Positions 27,324 through 36,463 of a stretch of DNA of 64,000 nt are shown piece by piece (position 1 is the first letter of the stretch; each line of letters begins with the position of its first letter). The notes below the pieces were generated by a model, which was not told where the DNA came from, searched no databases, and saw only the letters and a list, made by a program, of their open reading frames with translations. Position numbers and translations under genes: made by a program. Origin of the DNA: Roseibium sediminicola (GTDB lineage: Bacteria; Pseudomonadota; Alphaproteobacteria; Rhizobiales; Stappiaceae); assembly GCF_023156505.1 (NCBI RefSeq), contig NZ_JALNMJ010000001.1:1-64000 (forward strand), written 5' to 3'.

Positions 27324-28379
27324 ATGAAGCGTGTTACCATTCACGATGTTGCGGCGGCGGCCGGGGTCAGCCTCGCGACGGTCGACCGGGTGCTGAACGG
27401 GCGTCCGGGTGTGCGCAAGATCACCATCGAGAAGGTCAACCAGGCGGTTGAGACGCTGAATTACAAGCCGGACGTTTTTGCCGCCGGTCTCGCCAAAAAA
27501 CGCCTCTACCGGTTTCACTTCCTGCTGCCCAACGGCCCGAACGCGTTCATGGAAGACCTGACCAGGGAGGCCCTGTCCCATGCCGAGACCCTGAGCGGCG
27601 ACCGCATGCATGTTCATGTCGAGCCGATCGACGCCTTCGACGGCCACCGAGTGGCCGGCACCCTGGCGGTGCTCGACGGGTCCGTCTGCGACGGCGTTGC
27701 CGTGGTTGCTCCAGCCTTTCCGGAAGTGCGCGCGGCGATCGACCGGTTGCAGGACCGAGGCGTGCCGGTGGTGACACTGGTCTCCGATCATCCGTCCTCC
27801 ACGCGCCAGCACTTTGTCGGCATCGACAATCTCGCGGCGGGACGCACGGCGGGCCGTCTGCTCAGCCGGTTCCTGCCGAAAAGCCCAGCAAAGATTGCCC
27901 TGATCGCCGGGTCTCTGGGCCTGCGCGATCATGCCGACCGCTATGCCGGCTGCCGGGAGGTGATCGAAGCCGATTTCCCGCATCTGACGCTGCTGAAAGT
28001 CCGGGAGGGGCGGGACGACAATCAGCGCAATGGGGAACTCGTCAAAAAGATCCTGGCCGAGCATCCCGATCTTGCCGGGCTCTATAATATCGGTGCCGGC
28101 AACCGCGGCACGATTGCGGCGCTGACGGCCTCGGGCAAGGCATCCGACATCGTCTTTGTCGGCCACGAACTGACGCCTTACACCCATGAAGCGCTTCAGA
28201 ACGATGTGCTCGATGCGATCATTGCACAGGATCCCGGCCACGAGATCCGCAGCGCCATCCGTGTCCTGAAGGCGCTCTGCGACAAGGCGCCGATCATCGA
28301 GGGCCAGGAGCGCATCGGCATCGACGTGTTCCTGAAGGACAACCTGCCGGAGAGCATCGGCCCGGCAAGCACGGAATAA
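27324..28379 (+). CDS. LacI family transcription regulator
   Basis: A 351-residue regulator with the LacI helix-turn-helix and hinge at 1-60 (TIHDVAAAAGVSLATVDRVLNGRPGV) and a periplasmic-binding-like sugar domain (about 62-340, with VVTLVSDHPSS and VGIDNLAAGRTAGRLL). ATG 27324 follows GGGGAACGG; upstream in-frame codons overlap the flavoprotein gene. It stands 50 bases before the GH43 gene on the same strand and probably senses the corresponding oligosaccharide or pentose. No sugar transporter genes are adjacent. Confidence 0.92.
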   Translation: MKRVTIHDVAAAAGVSLATVDRVLNGRPGVRKITIEKVNQAVETLNYKPDVFAAGLAKKRLYRFHFLLPNGPNAFMEDLTREALSHAETLSGDRMHVHVEPIDAFDGHRVAGTLAVLDGSVCDGVAVVAPAFPEVRAAIDRLQDRGVPVVTLVSDHPSSTRQHFVGIDNLAAGRTAGRLLSRFLPKSPAKIALIAGSLGLRDHADRYAGCREVIEADFPHLTLLKVREGRDDNQRNGELVKKILAEHPDLAGLYNIGAGNRGTIAALTASGKASDIVFVGHELTPYTHEALQNDVLDAIIAQDPGHEIRSAIRVLKALCDKAPIIEGQERIGIDVFLKDNLPESIGPASTE

Positions 28380-28428
28380 CGAGACAAAAAGACAAATAAT
28401 TGGTGAGGAAACTCTTGGGAGGCCTGGA

Positions 28429-30042
28429 ATGAGTAACGCACCTCAGAAAATCGCGAACCCCATATTGCCGGGCTTCAATCCGGATCCGTCGATCTGCCGG
28501 GTGGGGGATGACTATTATATCGCCACCTCCACCTTCGAGTGGTTTCCGGGTGTCCAGATCCATCATTCGAGAGACCTGAAAAACTGGCGGCTGGTGACAC
28601 GGCCGCTGACACGTCCGGCGCAGCTCGACATGCGCGGCAATCCGGACTCCTGTGGTATCTGGGCGCCGTGCCTGACCCATGCGGACGGCAAGTTCTGGCT
28701 GGTCTATACGGATGTCAAACGCAAGGACGGCTCGTTCAAGGACGCGCATAATTACATCGTCACCGCGTCCGCGATCGAGGGCCCCTGGTCCGATCCGGTC
28801 TATACCAATTCCTCCGGTTTCGATCCGTCCCTCTTTCACGATGACGACGGCCGCAAGTGGCAGCTCAACATGATCTGGGACCACCGGGTGGGTCACAATT
28901 CCTTCGCCGGAATCGCCCTTCAGGAATTTGATCCGGTCGCCGGACGTCTCACCGGCCCGATCCGCAACATCTTCGCGGGCACACCGCTCGGCCTTGTCGA
29001 GGGCCCGCATCTCTACAAGCGGGACGGCTGGTATTACCTGCTGACCGCGGAAGGCGGCACGGGTTACGACCATGCGGTGACGCTGGCGCGCTCAAAGCAG
29101 ATTGACGGGCCCTACGAGCTTCATCCGGACACACATGTGGTGACGTCGCGCTTCGATCCGGACAATCCGATCCAGCGGTCCGGACATGGCGACCTTGTCG
29201 AGACCCAGAACGGCGAGACCTATCTGGTGCATCTGATGGGACGCCCGCGTCCCGGACAGAACCGCTGCCAGATGGGCCGGGAGACGGCAATCCAGAAATG
29301 CGTCTGGGGCGCGGACGGCTGGCTGCGGCTGGAAGCCGGCGGCCTTGCACCGGAGCAGCTGGTGACGGCGCCCGACCTGCCCGCGCATCCCTTTCCGGAC
29401 GAGCCCGCCCGGCATGATTTCGACGAACCTGACCTGCCGCTCGTGTTCCAGTGGCTCAGAACGCCTTATCCGGAACGGCTGTTCTCGCTGACCGAAAGGC
29501 CCGGCCATCTCCGGCTCTTCGGCCGCGAATCCGTTGGCAGCTGGTTCGAGCAGGCGCTCGTGGCCCGGCGCCAGACCGCCTACGACTACGAGGCCGAAAC
29601 GCTGCTCGACTTCCAGCCGGAAAACAGACAGCAGACGGCGGGCCTGATCGCCTATTATGGCCGCTGCCAATTCTTCTATCTGGCCGTCACCGAGGACCGT
29701 GACCTCGGCCGCGTGCTGACGCTGCTGACCTGTCCGGGGAACACGCCGGACGGTGACCTGCAGGCGCCGCTGGAGGCCCCGGTCCTGTTGCCCAAAAAGG
29801 GGCCCGTTGCCATGAAGGTGACTGTCGAGGGACTGGCGCTCCGCTTCTGGTACAAGACGGAAGAGGCGGACTGGGAGCGCATCGGCCCGGCGTTCGACGC
29901 AACGATCCTGTCGGACGAGGCCGCGGGACGCGGAGCCCATGGCAACTTCACCGGCGCCTTTGTCGGCATGCATGCCATGGATACGAGCGGGCAGGCAAGA
30001 CCGGCCGATTTCGACTATTTCAGCTACCAGAACCTGGCCTGA
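28429..30042 (+). CDS. Glycoside hydrolase family 43, beta-xylosidase-like
   Basis: A 537-residue intracellular (no signal peptide) enzyme likely trimming xylo- or arabino-oligosaccharides. The five-bladed propeller occupies about 8-310: NPILPGFNPDPSICR (catalytic base Asp), FDPSLFHDDDGRKW (pKa-modulating Asp) and GLVEGPHLYKRDGWYYL (catalytic acid Glu). A C-terminal beta-sandwich (about 335-535) fits the two-domain GH43 beta-xylosidases. Preceded by GGGAGG and a LacI regulator 50 bases upstream. Substrate choice between xylosides and arabinosides cannot be decided. Confidence 0.9.
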   Translation: MSNAPQKIANPILPGFNPDPSICRVGDDYYIATSTFEWFPGVQIHHSRDLKNWRLVTRPLTRPAQLDMRGNPDSCGIWAPCLTHADGKFWLVYTDVKRKDGSFKDAHNYIVTASAIEGPWSDPVYTNSSGFDPSLFHDDDGRKWQLNMIWDHRVGHNSFAGIALQEFDPVAGRLTGPIRNIFAGTPLGLVEGPHLYKRDGWYYLLTAEGGTGYDHAVTLARSKQIDGPYELHPDTHVVTSRFDPDNPIQRSGHGDLVETQNGETYLVHLMGRPRPGQNRCQMGRETAIQKCVWGADGWLRLEAGGLAPEQLVTAPDLPAHPFPDEPARHDFDEPDLPLVFQWLRTPYPERLFSLTERPGHLRLFGRESVGSWFEQALVARRQTAYDYEAETLLDFQPENRQQTAGLIAYYGRCQFFYLAVTEDRDLGRVLTLLTCPGNTPDGDLQAPLEAPVLLPKKGPVAMKVTVEGLALRFWYKTEEADWERIGPAFDATILSDEAAGRGAHGNFTGAFVGMHAMDTSGQARPADFDYFSYQNLA

Positions 30043-30109
30043 AACCCGCGTGACAGAAGATGAAGGGCCGGTTTTTCCGAAAACTGGCCTGAAATACTCA
30101 AATTTTGAA

Positions 30110-30138
30110 TTGACCTTTGGGAGGGCGCATCGCATATC
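30110..30138 (+). promoter_or_regulatory. Sigma70-type promoter of rirA, leaderless transcript likely
   Basis: TTGACC (30110-30115) and CATATC (30133-30138) are separated by exactly 17 bases. The expected start of transcription, six to seven bases after the -10 box, falls on the rirA ATG at 30145, so the mRNA would have little or no leader; no Shine-Dalgarno sequence is seen. The palindrome TCAAATTTTGA at 30099-30109 lies just upstream of the -35 box and could be an operator. Confidence 0.55.
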
Positions 30139-30144
30139 TAGTGC

Positions 30145-30609
30145 ATGCGTTTGACACAACAGACAAACTATGCCGTGCGCGCGCTGATGTACTGCGCCGT
30201 CAACCCGGACAAGCCGAGCAAGGTCGCAGACATCGCGGCCAGTTTCGACATGTCCGAAACCCACCTGTTCAAGATCATGAAGGTCCTGGTCGACGCCAAT
30301 CTGATCAAGACCATCCGTGGCCGCAACGGCGGCGTCATGCTGGCCCGTCCGGCTGAAGACATCACAGTGGGCGAAGTGGTGCGCGCCGCCGAGGAAAGCT
30401 TCCTGCTGGCCGAATGTTTCGATAGTGGCCGCAAGGATTGCCCGCTGATCCTGTCCTGTGGCTTCAACGGCCTTCTGCACGAAGCGCTCGAAGCCTTCAT
30501 GGACGTGCTGAACACCAAGTCAATCGCGGATCTCTCCGAAGACCGCTTCGGCATGCGCGATCTCCTGAAGATCGACGTTGCCAAGACCCCGATCGCGGCC
30601 AACGCCTAA
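30145..30609 (+). CDS. rirA: Rrf2 family iron-responsive regulator RirA
   Basis: A 154-residue Rrf2-type winged-helix regulator. The DNA-binding part (1-80) contains RLTQQTNYAVRALMYCA and TIRGRNGGVMLARPA; three cluster-binding cysteines fall at C91, C99 and C105, the same numbers known for Rhizobium RirA (spacing Cx7Cx5C, unlike NsrR or IscR). RirA represses iron uptake genes when iron is sufficient, by a [4Fe-4S] cluster that is lost under iron limitation. It has its own promoter and a strong terminator; hemP with a RirA-type operator lies 0.5 kb downstream, supporting the identification. Confidence 0.88.
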   Translation: MRLTQQTNYAVRALMYCAVNPDKPSKVADIAASFDMSETHLFKIMKVLVDANLIKTIRGRNGGVMLARPAEDITVGEVVRAAEESFLLAECFDSGRKDCPLILSCGFNGLLHEALEAFMDVLNTKSIADLSEDRFGMRDLLKIDVAKTPIAANA

Positions 30610-30630
30610 CAGCGTCCTGTTCGTTTTGTC

Positions 30631-30664
30631 AAAGGCGCCACCATCCGGTTGGCGCCTTTTTGAT
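30631..30664 (+). terminator. Intrinsic terminator of rirA
   Basis: AAAGGCGCCA pairs with TGGCGCCTTT around a CATCCGG loop, followed by a T run, 21 bases after the stop. Confidence 0.9.
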
Positions 30665-30703
30665 TTGCCGCCAGTCCATTCTGGAATTCCGAACCTCTCC
30701 ATT

Positions 30704-30814
30704 CGTCGGTGCCGGACTTGATCCGGCAATCCAAACCATGACCGTGCCACAAGGCGTGTCCTGTCGTGCGGCAGGGCAACGGCATGGATGCCATGGTCGA
30801 GCCATGGCATGACG
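30704..30814. repeat. Intergenic inverted repeat (GATGCCATGG family)
   Basis: The unit starts CGTCGGTGCCGGACTTGATC, which forms a small hairpin with CCGGCAATCC, and ends in the palindrome ATGCCATGG-TCGAGC-CCATGGCAT-like arms followed by GACG. A second copy with the same order of parts lies at 49516-49950, where it is split by an insertion. Confidence 0.7.
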
Positions 30815-31010
30815 AAGATGGGAAAGTTTTTGGGATACGCCGGCTGCTGTTGCCGGGAAAGGCCGGGCTGGCTGGCCGCTGAGGGAGAGGAGAGGGCGGT
30901 TGGCTGGCCTGGCATTTTCACCTCCGGTTGCCCGGAAGGTCCTGTCTTTTCAAAACCAGAGGACGCGATTTCCGGTTCCGTTTCGATCAGGCATTGCCTT
31001 GATAGGAAAA

Positions 31011-31029
31011 CTTGAGTATGAGTGTCAAG
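31011..31029. promoter_or_regulatory. RirA-type iron-responsive operator upstream of hemP
   Basis: CTTGA-GTATGAGTG-TCAAG is a perfect five-base inverted repeat containing TGA-N9-TCA, the published IRO consensus for RirA in rhizobia. It lies before hemP and 0.4 kb after rirA. Confidence 0.6.
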
Positions 31030-31144
31030 TATAAAGTTGAGTTTGAAACTCCGCTTTAAATTTCGACCCTCACATATGTCCCTGCCGGCAAGGATTTCAG
31101 CTGGTCGGGGCACTCCGGAAAAGGCCAAGGACCGATTGCGCGCC

Positions 31145-31360
31145 ATGACTTTGACAGCCAACAGCCAGAAAAACCGTCTTACTCTGGGCGCCACCGGGCG
31201 GGCCCGTCCGGCACTGGCCGGCGCCCCCGTGCGGGCACAGAAATCGGACTATACGACCCGCGAGCTGTTTCACGGCCAGCGCCAGATCGAGATCCACCAC
31301 AACGACGAGACCTACCGCCTGTCGATCACCAAACAGGGCAAGCTGATTCTGACGAAGTGA
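31145..31360 (+). CDS. hemP: Hemin uptake protein HemP
   Basis: A 71-residue small protein of the HemP family, associated with heme/iron uptake loci and in some bacteria acting as an activator of heme receptor genes. The conserved C-terminal half is complete: TTRELFHGQRQIEIHHNDETY and the terminal ITKQGKLILTK. The start is uncertain: ATG 31145 gives a usual family length with AAGGA 13 bases upstream; ATG 31076 and GTG 31022 are in frame but add unconserved residues. No receptor or ABC genes follow. An IRO-type box upstream suggests iron control. Confidence 0.85.
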   Translation: MTLTANSQKNRLTLGATGRARPALAGAPVRAQKSDYTTRELFHGQRQIEIHHNDETYRLSITKQGKLILTK

Positions 31361-31413
31361 AGGTTTCGCAGCCGCGTTTGCGGCACGACACGTCACCCCC
31401 CACTTCCAACCAT

Positions 31414-31535
31414 CGTCATCCCGGCCAAGCGCAACGCGCTCCGGGATCGGAGGGCCACCGGACTTTCAATCCCACATGGCGAGTGCCGGGGGCTGCCCGG
31501 TCCCGGATCTCCGCTTCGCTTCGTCCGGGATGACG
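31414..31535. repeat. Intergenic inverted repeat (CGTCATCCCGG family)
   Basis: CGTCATCCCGGCCAAGCG at 31414 faces TCGTCCGGGATGACG ending 31535, with inner CCGGGATCGG arms. It lies between hemP and the adenylate cyclase gene, both of which end here. Confidence 0.75.
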
Positions 31536-31565
31536 ATACAGGGTTATGCGACTAGCGGTCCACCC

Positions 31566-32849
31566 TCAGGCCGAGAAGATCGCCACCGGTTTGCCGACAC
31601 CGCGCAGGGCGTGTTCGCCCATTGCGTTGAGATTGATCCGCAGGTCGCCGGTGAGCGCGTTGCGCACCGGTTCGGTCAGGAGAAGGTCCCGTTCGAGCGG
31701 CTTGCACAAGGATTCCACGCGGCTGGTCTCGTTGACGGCGCGGCCGATCACGGTGAAATCAAGCCGTTCCTCGCCGCCGACATTGCCGAAGAAAACTTCG
31801 CCCCGGTGCAGCCCGATGCCGATCTTGAGCGGGTGCCACAGCGCCGGGTCCGGCAGGGCATCAGGCGGCGACTGATTGAGCGTCTCGATGGCGGCAAGCG
31901 CTGCCCGGGCGGCTTTTACCGCCGCGTTGGCGGCGGCGCCTTCGCCGAGTGCCTTCTGGTCGAACACCGCCAGGATGCCGTCGCCCATGAATTTCAGGAT
32001 GTCGCCGCCATGACCGAGCACGGCGTCGGAGATCCGGTCGAAATACGCGTTGAGAATAGCGGTCACTTCAGGGCCTGAGAGCCGGTCGGCCAGCTGGGTG
32101 AAACCGCGCATGTCTGACATGAAGACGATCGCGTCGATGGCCTCGCCGTCGCCGCGCTTGATTTCACCTTTCAGGACGCGCTGGCCGGCGATGGGCCCCA
32201 GATAGGTGTCAGCGACATTGCGGGCGATGCGCTGCAGGACGTGGCGTTCGACATGCAGGGCCAGGAGATCGATCAGGTCGCGGATCCGCTCTTTCTCGCG
32301 GCCCGGAAAGCCGCCCGGCCGCTTTGTTGCGAAGGTCATGGCATTGAAGGTGTCGCCCGAGGCGCTGAGTGGCAGGGCGACATAGGCGGTGTAGCCCTGG
32401 TCGGCCAGTTCCTGCATCAGGGGAGCGGACTGTCTGCCTTCCTCCGTTTCCAGGTCCAGGATAATCATCTTGCCTTCGATGATGACGTTATAGAGGGGAT
32501 TGCGCGTGAACGCGTCCGCGGTGACCGCTCCCGCATCGGCGGCGATCTCGTCGCAGATCTGGTCTTCGGAATTCCAGAACCAGGAAAAGCCGATCACCCG
32601 GGGATGCAAAGTGCCGATATGCAATGTACAGCGGTCGACGCTGAGGTCTGTGGCCTGGCAGCGCCACATGAATTCCTCGAACATCAGCATGACATTGTCG
32701 ATGCGCGTGGCATCGTGCAGCAGCCAGTCGTGGATGTCGTCAAGTGTCTGTTCCGAAGGCGCGCAAGAAGGTCCGCGGCAAGATCGGTTGATCAGATGCA
32801 CATGGTCTGGATAGCTGCGCGGCGCGGGATCAAGCGCGGGTCTGGTCAT
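31566..32849 (-). CDS. Class III adenylate/guanylate cyclase
   Basis: A 427-residue soluble cyclase making cyclic AMP (or GMP). The N-terminal 200 residues include a sensor region resembling a GAF-like fold (IIEGKMIILDLETEEGRQ to MTFATKRPGGF); the cyclase homology domain (about 235-420) has the metal-binding VFMSDMRGFTQLADRL, KFMGDGILAVF, the second Asp region LKIGIGLHRGEVFFGNVG and VIGRAVNETSRVE. No membrane helix. This kind is abundant in Rhizobiales. Nucleotide specificity is not decided by eye. Transcribed alone, ending at an inverted repeat. Confidence 0.9.
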   Translation of the reverse strand: MTRPALDPAPRSYPDHVHLINRSCRGPSCAPSEQTLDDIHDWLLHDATRIDNVMLMFEEFMWRCQATDLSVDRCTLHIGTLHPRVIGFSWFWNSEDQICDEIAADAGAVTADAFTRNPLYNVIIEGKMIILDLETEEGRQSAPLMQELADQGYTAYVALPLSASGDTFNAMTFATKRPGGFPGREKERIRDLIDLLALHVERHVLQRIARNVADTYLGPIAGQRVLKGEIKRGDGEAIDAIVFMSDMRGFTQLADRLSGPEVTAILNAYFDRISDAVLGHGGDILKFMGDGILAVFDQKALGEGAAANAAVKAARAALAAIETLNQSPPDALPDPALWHPLKIGIGLHRGEVFFGNVGGEERLDFTVIGRAVNETSRVESLCKPLERDLLLTEPVRNALTGDLRINLNAMGEHALRGVGKPVAIFSA

Positions 32850-32965
32850 GCGGGCTCCGAATGTCTGTCACGCGCTATTATCTCGGGCGTGTCACCCCAA
32901 AGTTCAATCCAAAAGAAGAATTGAAGTCAGAAAGGGCACAAGCGCACCGAAAAAGGCAGGCGGCA

Positions 32966-33090
32966 GATCCTTCGAGACGCCGCTACGCGGCTCCTCAGGA
33001 TGACGCTAACTGTGTGGTGAGGCTCTACAAGCCAAGCCACACCCACAGCGTCATCCTGAGGAGCGCGCTTGCGCGTGTCTCGAAGGATCG
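32966..33090. repeat. Pair of facing CTTCGAGAC palindromic elements
   Basis: GATCCTTCGAGACGCCGC...CCTCAGGATGACGCT at 32966-33006 is followed by its inverted relative AGCGTCATCCTGAGGAGC...GTCTCGAAGGATC at 33047-33090. The pair forms a 125-bp palindrome-like structure between the cyclase and betB. Confidence 0.8.
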
Positions 33091-33111
33091 GCCACTTAAC
33101 GCCAACAATCC

Positions 33112-33187
33112 CTAGTCACCCGAATCTGAAGTTCGTCTTATTTCCCGGCACACTCGGAACGAGCTTCAGATTCAAAAGGGTGACTAG
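33112..33187. repeat. CTAG-ended inverted repeat, first of a tandem pair
   Basis: CTAGTCACCC followed by GAATCTGAAG is repeated inverted as CTTCAGATTC, four extra bases, then GGGTGACTAG. The four-base insertion on one arm (TTTT-type) is shared in place by the next element, showing the two are related. Confidence 0.75.
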
Positions 33188-33200
33188 CAAGCATATGTTT

Positions 33201-33278
33201 CTAGTGTGGTTTTCGAATTTGAAATTCGCTTCGATGGTCGCTGCAACAATGAGGCGAATTTCAAATTCACCACACTAG
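33201..33278. repeat. CTAG-ended inverted repeat overlapping the betB stop
   Basis: CTAGTGTGGT-TTTC-GAATTTGAAATTCGC faces GCGAATTTCAAATTC-ACCACACTAG. The terminal CTAG contains, on the minus strand, the TAG stop codon of betB (33275-33277). Its long stem could also act as a transcription terminator or mRNA stabiliser for the bet operon. Confidence 0.75.
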
Positions 33279-34738
33279 AACGCGGCTTCGACGCCGCCCA
33301 TTTCCACGTAGACGCTCTTGGTTTGGCTGTAATACTCGATCGCGGCATGACCGTTCTCGCGGCCGATACCGGATTTCTTGTAGCCGCCGAAGGGCATCTC
33401 GATCGGGGTCAGATTATAGGTGTTGATCCAGCAGGTGCCGGCCTGCAGGCCGTCGATCACCCGGTGGGCACGCTGGATGTCCCTGGTGAAGACGCCGGCG
33501 GCGAGGCCGAATTCGGTGTCATTGGCGCGGGCGACAACTTCGTCCTCATCGGCGAAATCGAGCACGCTTAGCACCGGGCCGAAGATCTCCTCGCGGGCGA
33601 TGGTCATGTCGTCGGTGACGTCGGCAAACACCGTCGGCTGCACGAAATAGCCGTCCGGGAAGCTTTCGACGGTGGCCGCGCCGCCACCGCAGACAAGCCG
33701 GGCGCCTTCACGCGCGCCGATCTGCATGTAGTGCATCACCTTGTCGAATTGCTGCCGGGAGACCAGCGGGCCGATCGAGGTGGTCTCGTCGAGCGGATCA
33801 CCGAGCACCGCATTGCCGGTGCGTTCCGCCAGACGCGCCAGGAAGGCTTCCTTGATGCCCTTCTGGACAAAGACACGGGTGCCGTTGGAGCAGATCTGGC
33901 CGGTGGAATAGAAATTGGCGTTGATTGCGGCGGACACCGCGTTTTCGACATCGGCATCGTCGAAGATGATCAGCGGCGACTTGCCGCCGAGTTCCAGCGT
34001 GGTCTTCTTCAGATGCTCGCCGGCAAGGGCCGCGACCTTGGCGCCGGTCGGCACCGAACCGGTCAGGGAGACCTTGGCAATCGCCGGGTGGGCGACCAGT
34101 TTGGCACCGACATCGCCAAAGCCCTGGATGACGTTGAAGACACCGTCCGGCAGACCGGCTTCGGTGAACGCCTCGGCCAGTTTCAACGCGCTGAGCGGCG
34201 TCACCTCTGACGGCTTGAAGATCATGGAATTGCCGCAGACGAGCGCCGGGGCCGATTTCCAGCAGGCGATCTGGATCGGGTAGTTCCAGGCGCCGATGCC
34301 GAAGCAGATGCCGAGCGGCTCGCGCTTGGTATAGGCGAAGGAGCCGCCGAGATCGATGTGCTCGCCGGTCAGCGTCGCGGCCAGTCCGCCGAAATATTCC
34401 AGGCAATCCGCGCCGGAGGCTGCGTCCGCGACAAGCGTTTCCTGCAAGGGTTTGCCGGTGTCGAGCGTTTCCAGAACGGAGAGCTCATGGTTCTTCGCGC
34501 GCAGGATTTCGGCAGCGCGGCGCAACACCCGGCCGCGCTCGGCCGGAGAGGTCGCCGCCCAAACCTTCTGGCCGGCCTGTGCCGAGGCGATGGCGGCATC
34601 GATGACGGCATCGTCCGCGGCCTTGATCTGGGCGATCACCTCACCGGTGGCGGGATAAAGGCTGTCGAACGGGGTGCCGCTCTGGCTTTCCAGATAGGAT
34701 CCGCCGACATAGTGGGACGCTTGCGGTTGGGCGCGCAT
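33275..34738 (-). CDS. betB: Betaine aldehyde dehydrogenase
   Basis: NAD(P)-dependent enzyme oxidising betaine aldehyde to the osmoprotectant and nutrient glycine betaine. The 487-residue protein shows [20 protein letters not shown] (near 150), the cofactor loop [12 protein letters not shown], catalytic Glu in [17 protein letters not shown] and catalytic Cys in [14 protein letters not shown], and ends [14 protein letters not shown] as in BetB proteins. Last gene of betI-betA-betB, 48 bases after betA. Its stop codon lies inside an inverted-repeat element. Confidence 0.95.
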   Translation of the reverse strand: MRAQPQASHYVGGSYLESQSGTPFDSLYPATGEVIAQIKAADDAVIDAAIASAQAGQKVWAATSPAERGRVLRRAAEILRAKNHELSVLETLDTGKPLQETLVADAASGADCLEYFGGLAATLTGEHIDLGGSFAYTKREPLGICFGIGAWNYPIQIACWKSAPALVCGNSMIFKPSEVTPLSALKLAEAFTEAGLPDGVFNVIQGFGDVGAKLVAHPAIAKVSLTGSVPTGAKVAALAGEHLKKTTLELGGKSPLIIFDDADVENAVSAAINANFYSTGQICSNGTRVFVQKGIKEAFLARLAERTGNAVLGDPLDETTSIGPLVSRQQFDKVMHYMQIGAREGARLVCGGGAATVESFPDGYFVQPTVFADVTDDMTIAREEIFGPVLSVLDFADEDEVVARANDTEFGLAAGVFTRDIQRAHRVIDGLQAGTCWINTYNLTPIEMPFGGYKKSGIGRENGHAAIEYYSQTKSVYVEMGGVEAAF

Positions 34739-34786
34739 GGAAGGGCTCCTTGGTAATATCTACAGCCGGTGGTTCGCCGGCTAAAT

Positions 34787-36445
34787 TCAGCGCTGGCTGG
34801 ATTCCCAGTCCGGGTGGATCCACGGCTCCTGATTGGAGGCCGGCAGCGGGTCCTTGCCGAGAATATGGTCCGAGGCCTTTTCGCCCACCATAATCGACGG
34901 CGCGTTGAGATTGCCATTGGTGATTTGCGGGAAAATCGAGCTGTCGGCGACGCGCAGGCCGTCAACGCCGATCACCCGGCAGTCCGGATCGACAACGGCC
35001 ATCTTGTCGTCCTTGGCGCCCATGCGGCAGGTGCCGCACGGATGGTAGGCGCTCTCAACATGCTCTCGAATGAAGTCGTTGAGGTCCTCGTCACTCTGGA
35101 CATGGTCGCCCGGCTGGATCTCCTTGCCGCGATAGTCGGCAAAGGCTTCCTGGCCGAAGATTTCCCGGGTCAGGCGGATGCAGGTCCGGAAATCCACCCA
35201 GTCCTCTTCGTGGGACATGTAGTTGAACAGGATCGACGGTTTGTCTTTCGGATCGCTGGACGTGAGTTTGATCCGGCCTCGCGACTTGGACCGCATCGGC
35301 CCGACATGGGCCTGGAAGCCGTGGCCTTCCGCAGCCGCCTGGCCGTCATAGCGCACGGCGAAGGGCAGGAAGTGATACTGAATGTCCGGGTATTTGACCC
35401 CGGCCTTGGAGCGGATGAAAGCGGCGCTCTCGAACTGGTTGGACGCGCCGAGACCCTGCTTGAAGAACAGCCACTGCGCGCCGATCAGGGCCTTGGAGAA
35501 AAGGTTCCAATGCTTGTAGAGCGTGATCGGCTGGGTGCAGGCCTGCTGCAGGTAAAGCTCCAGATGGTCCTGAAGGTTGGCGCCGACACCCGGCCGGTCG
35601 GCGACAACGTCGATGCCGAGGGCACCGAGATCACCTGCCGGGCCGATGCCGGACTGCATCAGGATCTTCGGTGAGTTGATCGAGGAGGCCGCGAGGATAA
35701 CCTCGCGGTTGGCTCCGGCCACGCGGATCTCGCCGCCGGTCTCGAATTCGACGCCCGTCGCGCGCATGTCCTCGATCAGGACCTTGCGCACCAGGGCACC
35801 CTTGATCAGGCTCAGGTTTCCGCGTTTCAGCGCCGGTTTCAGATAGGCATTGGCGGCGGACCAGCGGCGGCCCCGGTGGACCGTCATTTCCATGTCGCCG
35901 AAGCCCTCCTGGCGCTCGCCATTATAGTCCTCGGTGACGCCATAACCCGCCTGCGCACCGGCATCGCGGAAGGCATGGAACAGCGGGTTCCACTTGGTGC
36001 CGCGCTGCACATGCAGGGGGCCGTTGGTGCCGCGCCAGCCGCTCTGGCCACCATGGCTGTGTTCCATACGCTTGTAATAGGGCAGCACGTGGCGGTAGCC
36101 CCAGCCGGTCGCGCCCATCTCTTCCCAGGTGTCGAAGTCGCAGGCATGGCCGCGCACATAGACCATGCCGTTAATGGAGGACGAGCCGCCGATCACCTTG
36201 CCGCGCGGGGTCGCCAGGCGCCGGCCACCGAGATGCGGTTCCGGCTCGCTCTGAAAGCCCCAGTCATAGAGCGGCATGTTCATCGGGTAGGAGAGGGCCG
36301 CGGGCATCTGGATCAGCGGGCCGATATCGGTGCCGCCGAATTCCAGCAGCAGGACCTTGTTGGCCGGGTCTTCGGAAAGCCGGTAGGCCATCGCGCAGCC
36401 GGCGGATCCGGCGCCCACGATGATGAAATCGAATTGGTCGGTCAT
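34787..36445 (-). CDS. betA: Choline dehydrogenase
   Basis: FAD-dependent GMC oxidoreductase converting choline to betaine aldehyde, usually membrane-associated. The 552-residue protein starts with [20 protein letters not shown] (FAD binding), carries GMC signature 1 ([19 protein letters not shown]) and signature 2 ([18 protein letters not shown]), and ends with the catalytic His region [13 protein letters not shown] and [21 protein letters not shown]. Second gene of the bet operon, 18 bases after betI. Confidence 0.95.
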   Translation of the reverse strand: MTDQFDFIIVGAGSAGCAMAYRLSEDPANKVLLLEFGGTDIGPLIQMPAALSYPMNMPLYDWGFQSEPEPHLGGRRLATPRGKVIGGSSSINGMVYVRGHACDFDTWEEMGATGWGYRHVLPYYKRMEHSHGGQSGWRGTNGPLHVQRGTKWNPLFHAFRDAGAQAGYGVTEDYNGERQEGFGDMEMTVHRGRRWSAANAYLKPALKRGNLSLIKGALVRKVLIEDMRATGVEFETGGEIRVAGANREVILAASSINSPKILMQSGIGPAGDLGALGIDVVADRPGVGANLQDHLELYLQQACTQPITLYKHWNLFSKALIGAQWLFFKQGLGASNQFESAAFIRSKAGVKYPDIQYHFLPFAVRYDGQAAAEGHGFQAHVGPMRSKSRGRIKLTSSDPKDKPSILFNYMSHEEDWVDFRTCIRLTREIFGQEAFADYRGKEIQPGDHVQSDEDLNDFIREHVESAYHPCGTCRMGAKDDKMAVVDPDCRVIGVDGLRVADSSIFPQITNGNLNAPSIMVGEKASDHILGKDPLPASNQEPWIHPDWESSQR

Positions 36446-36463
36446 GAAAAATCTCCGCGCCGG

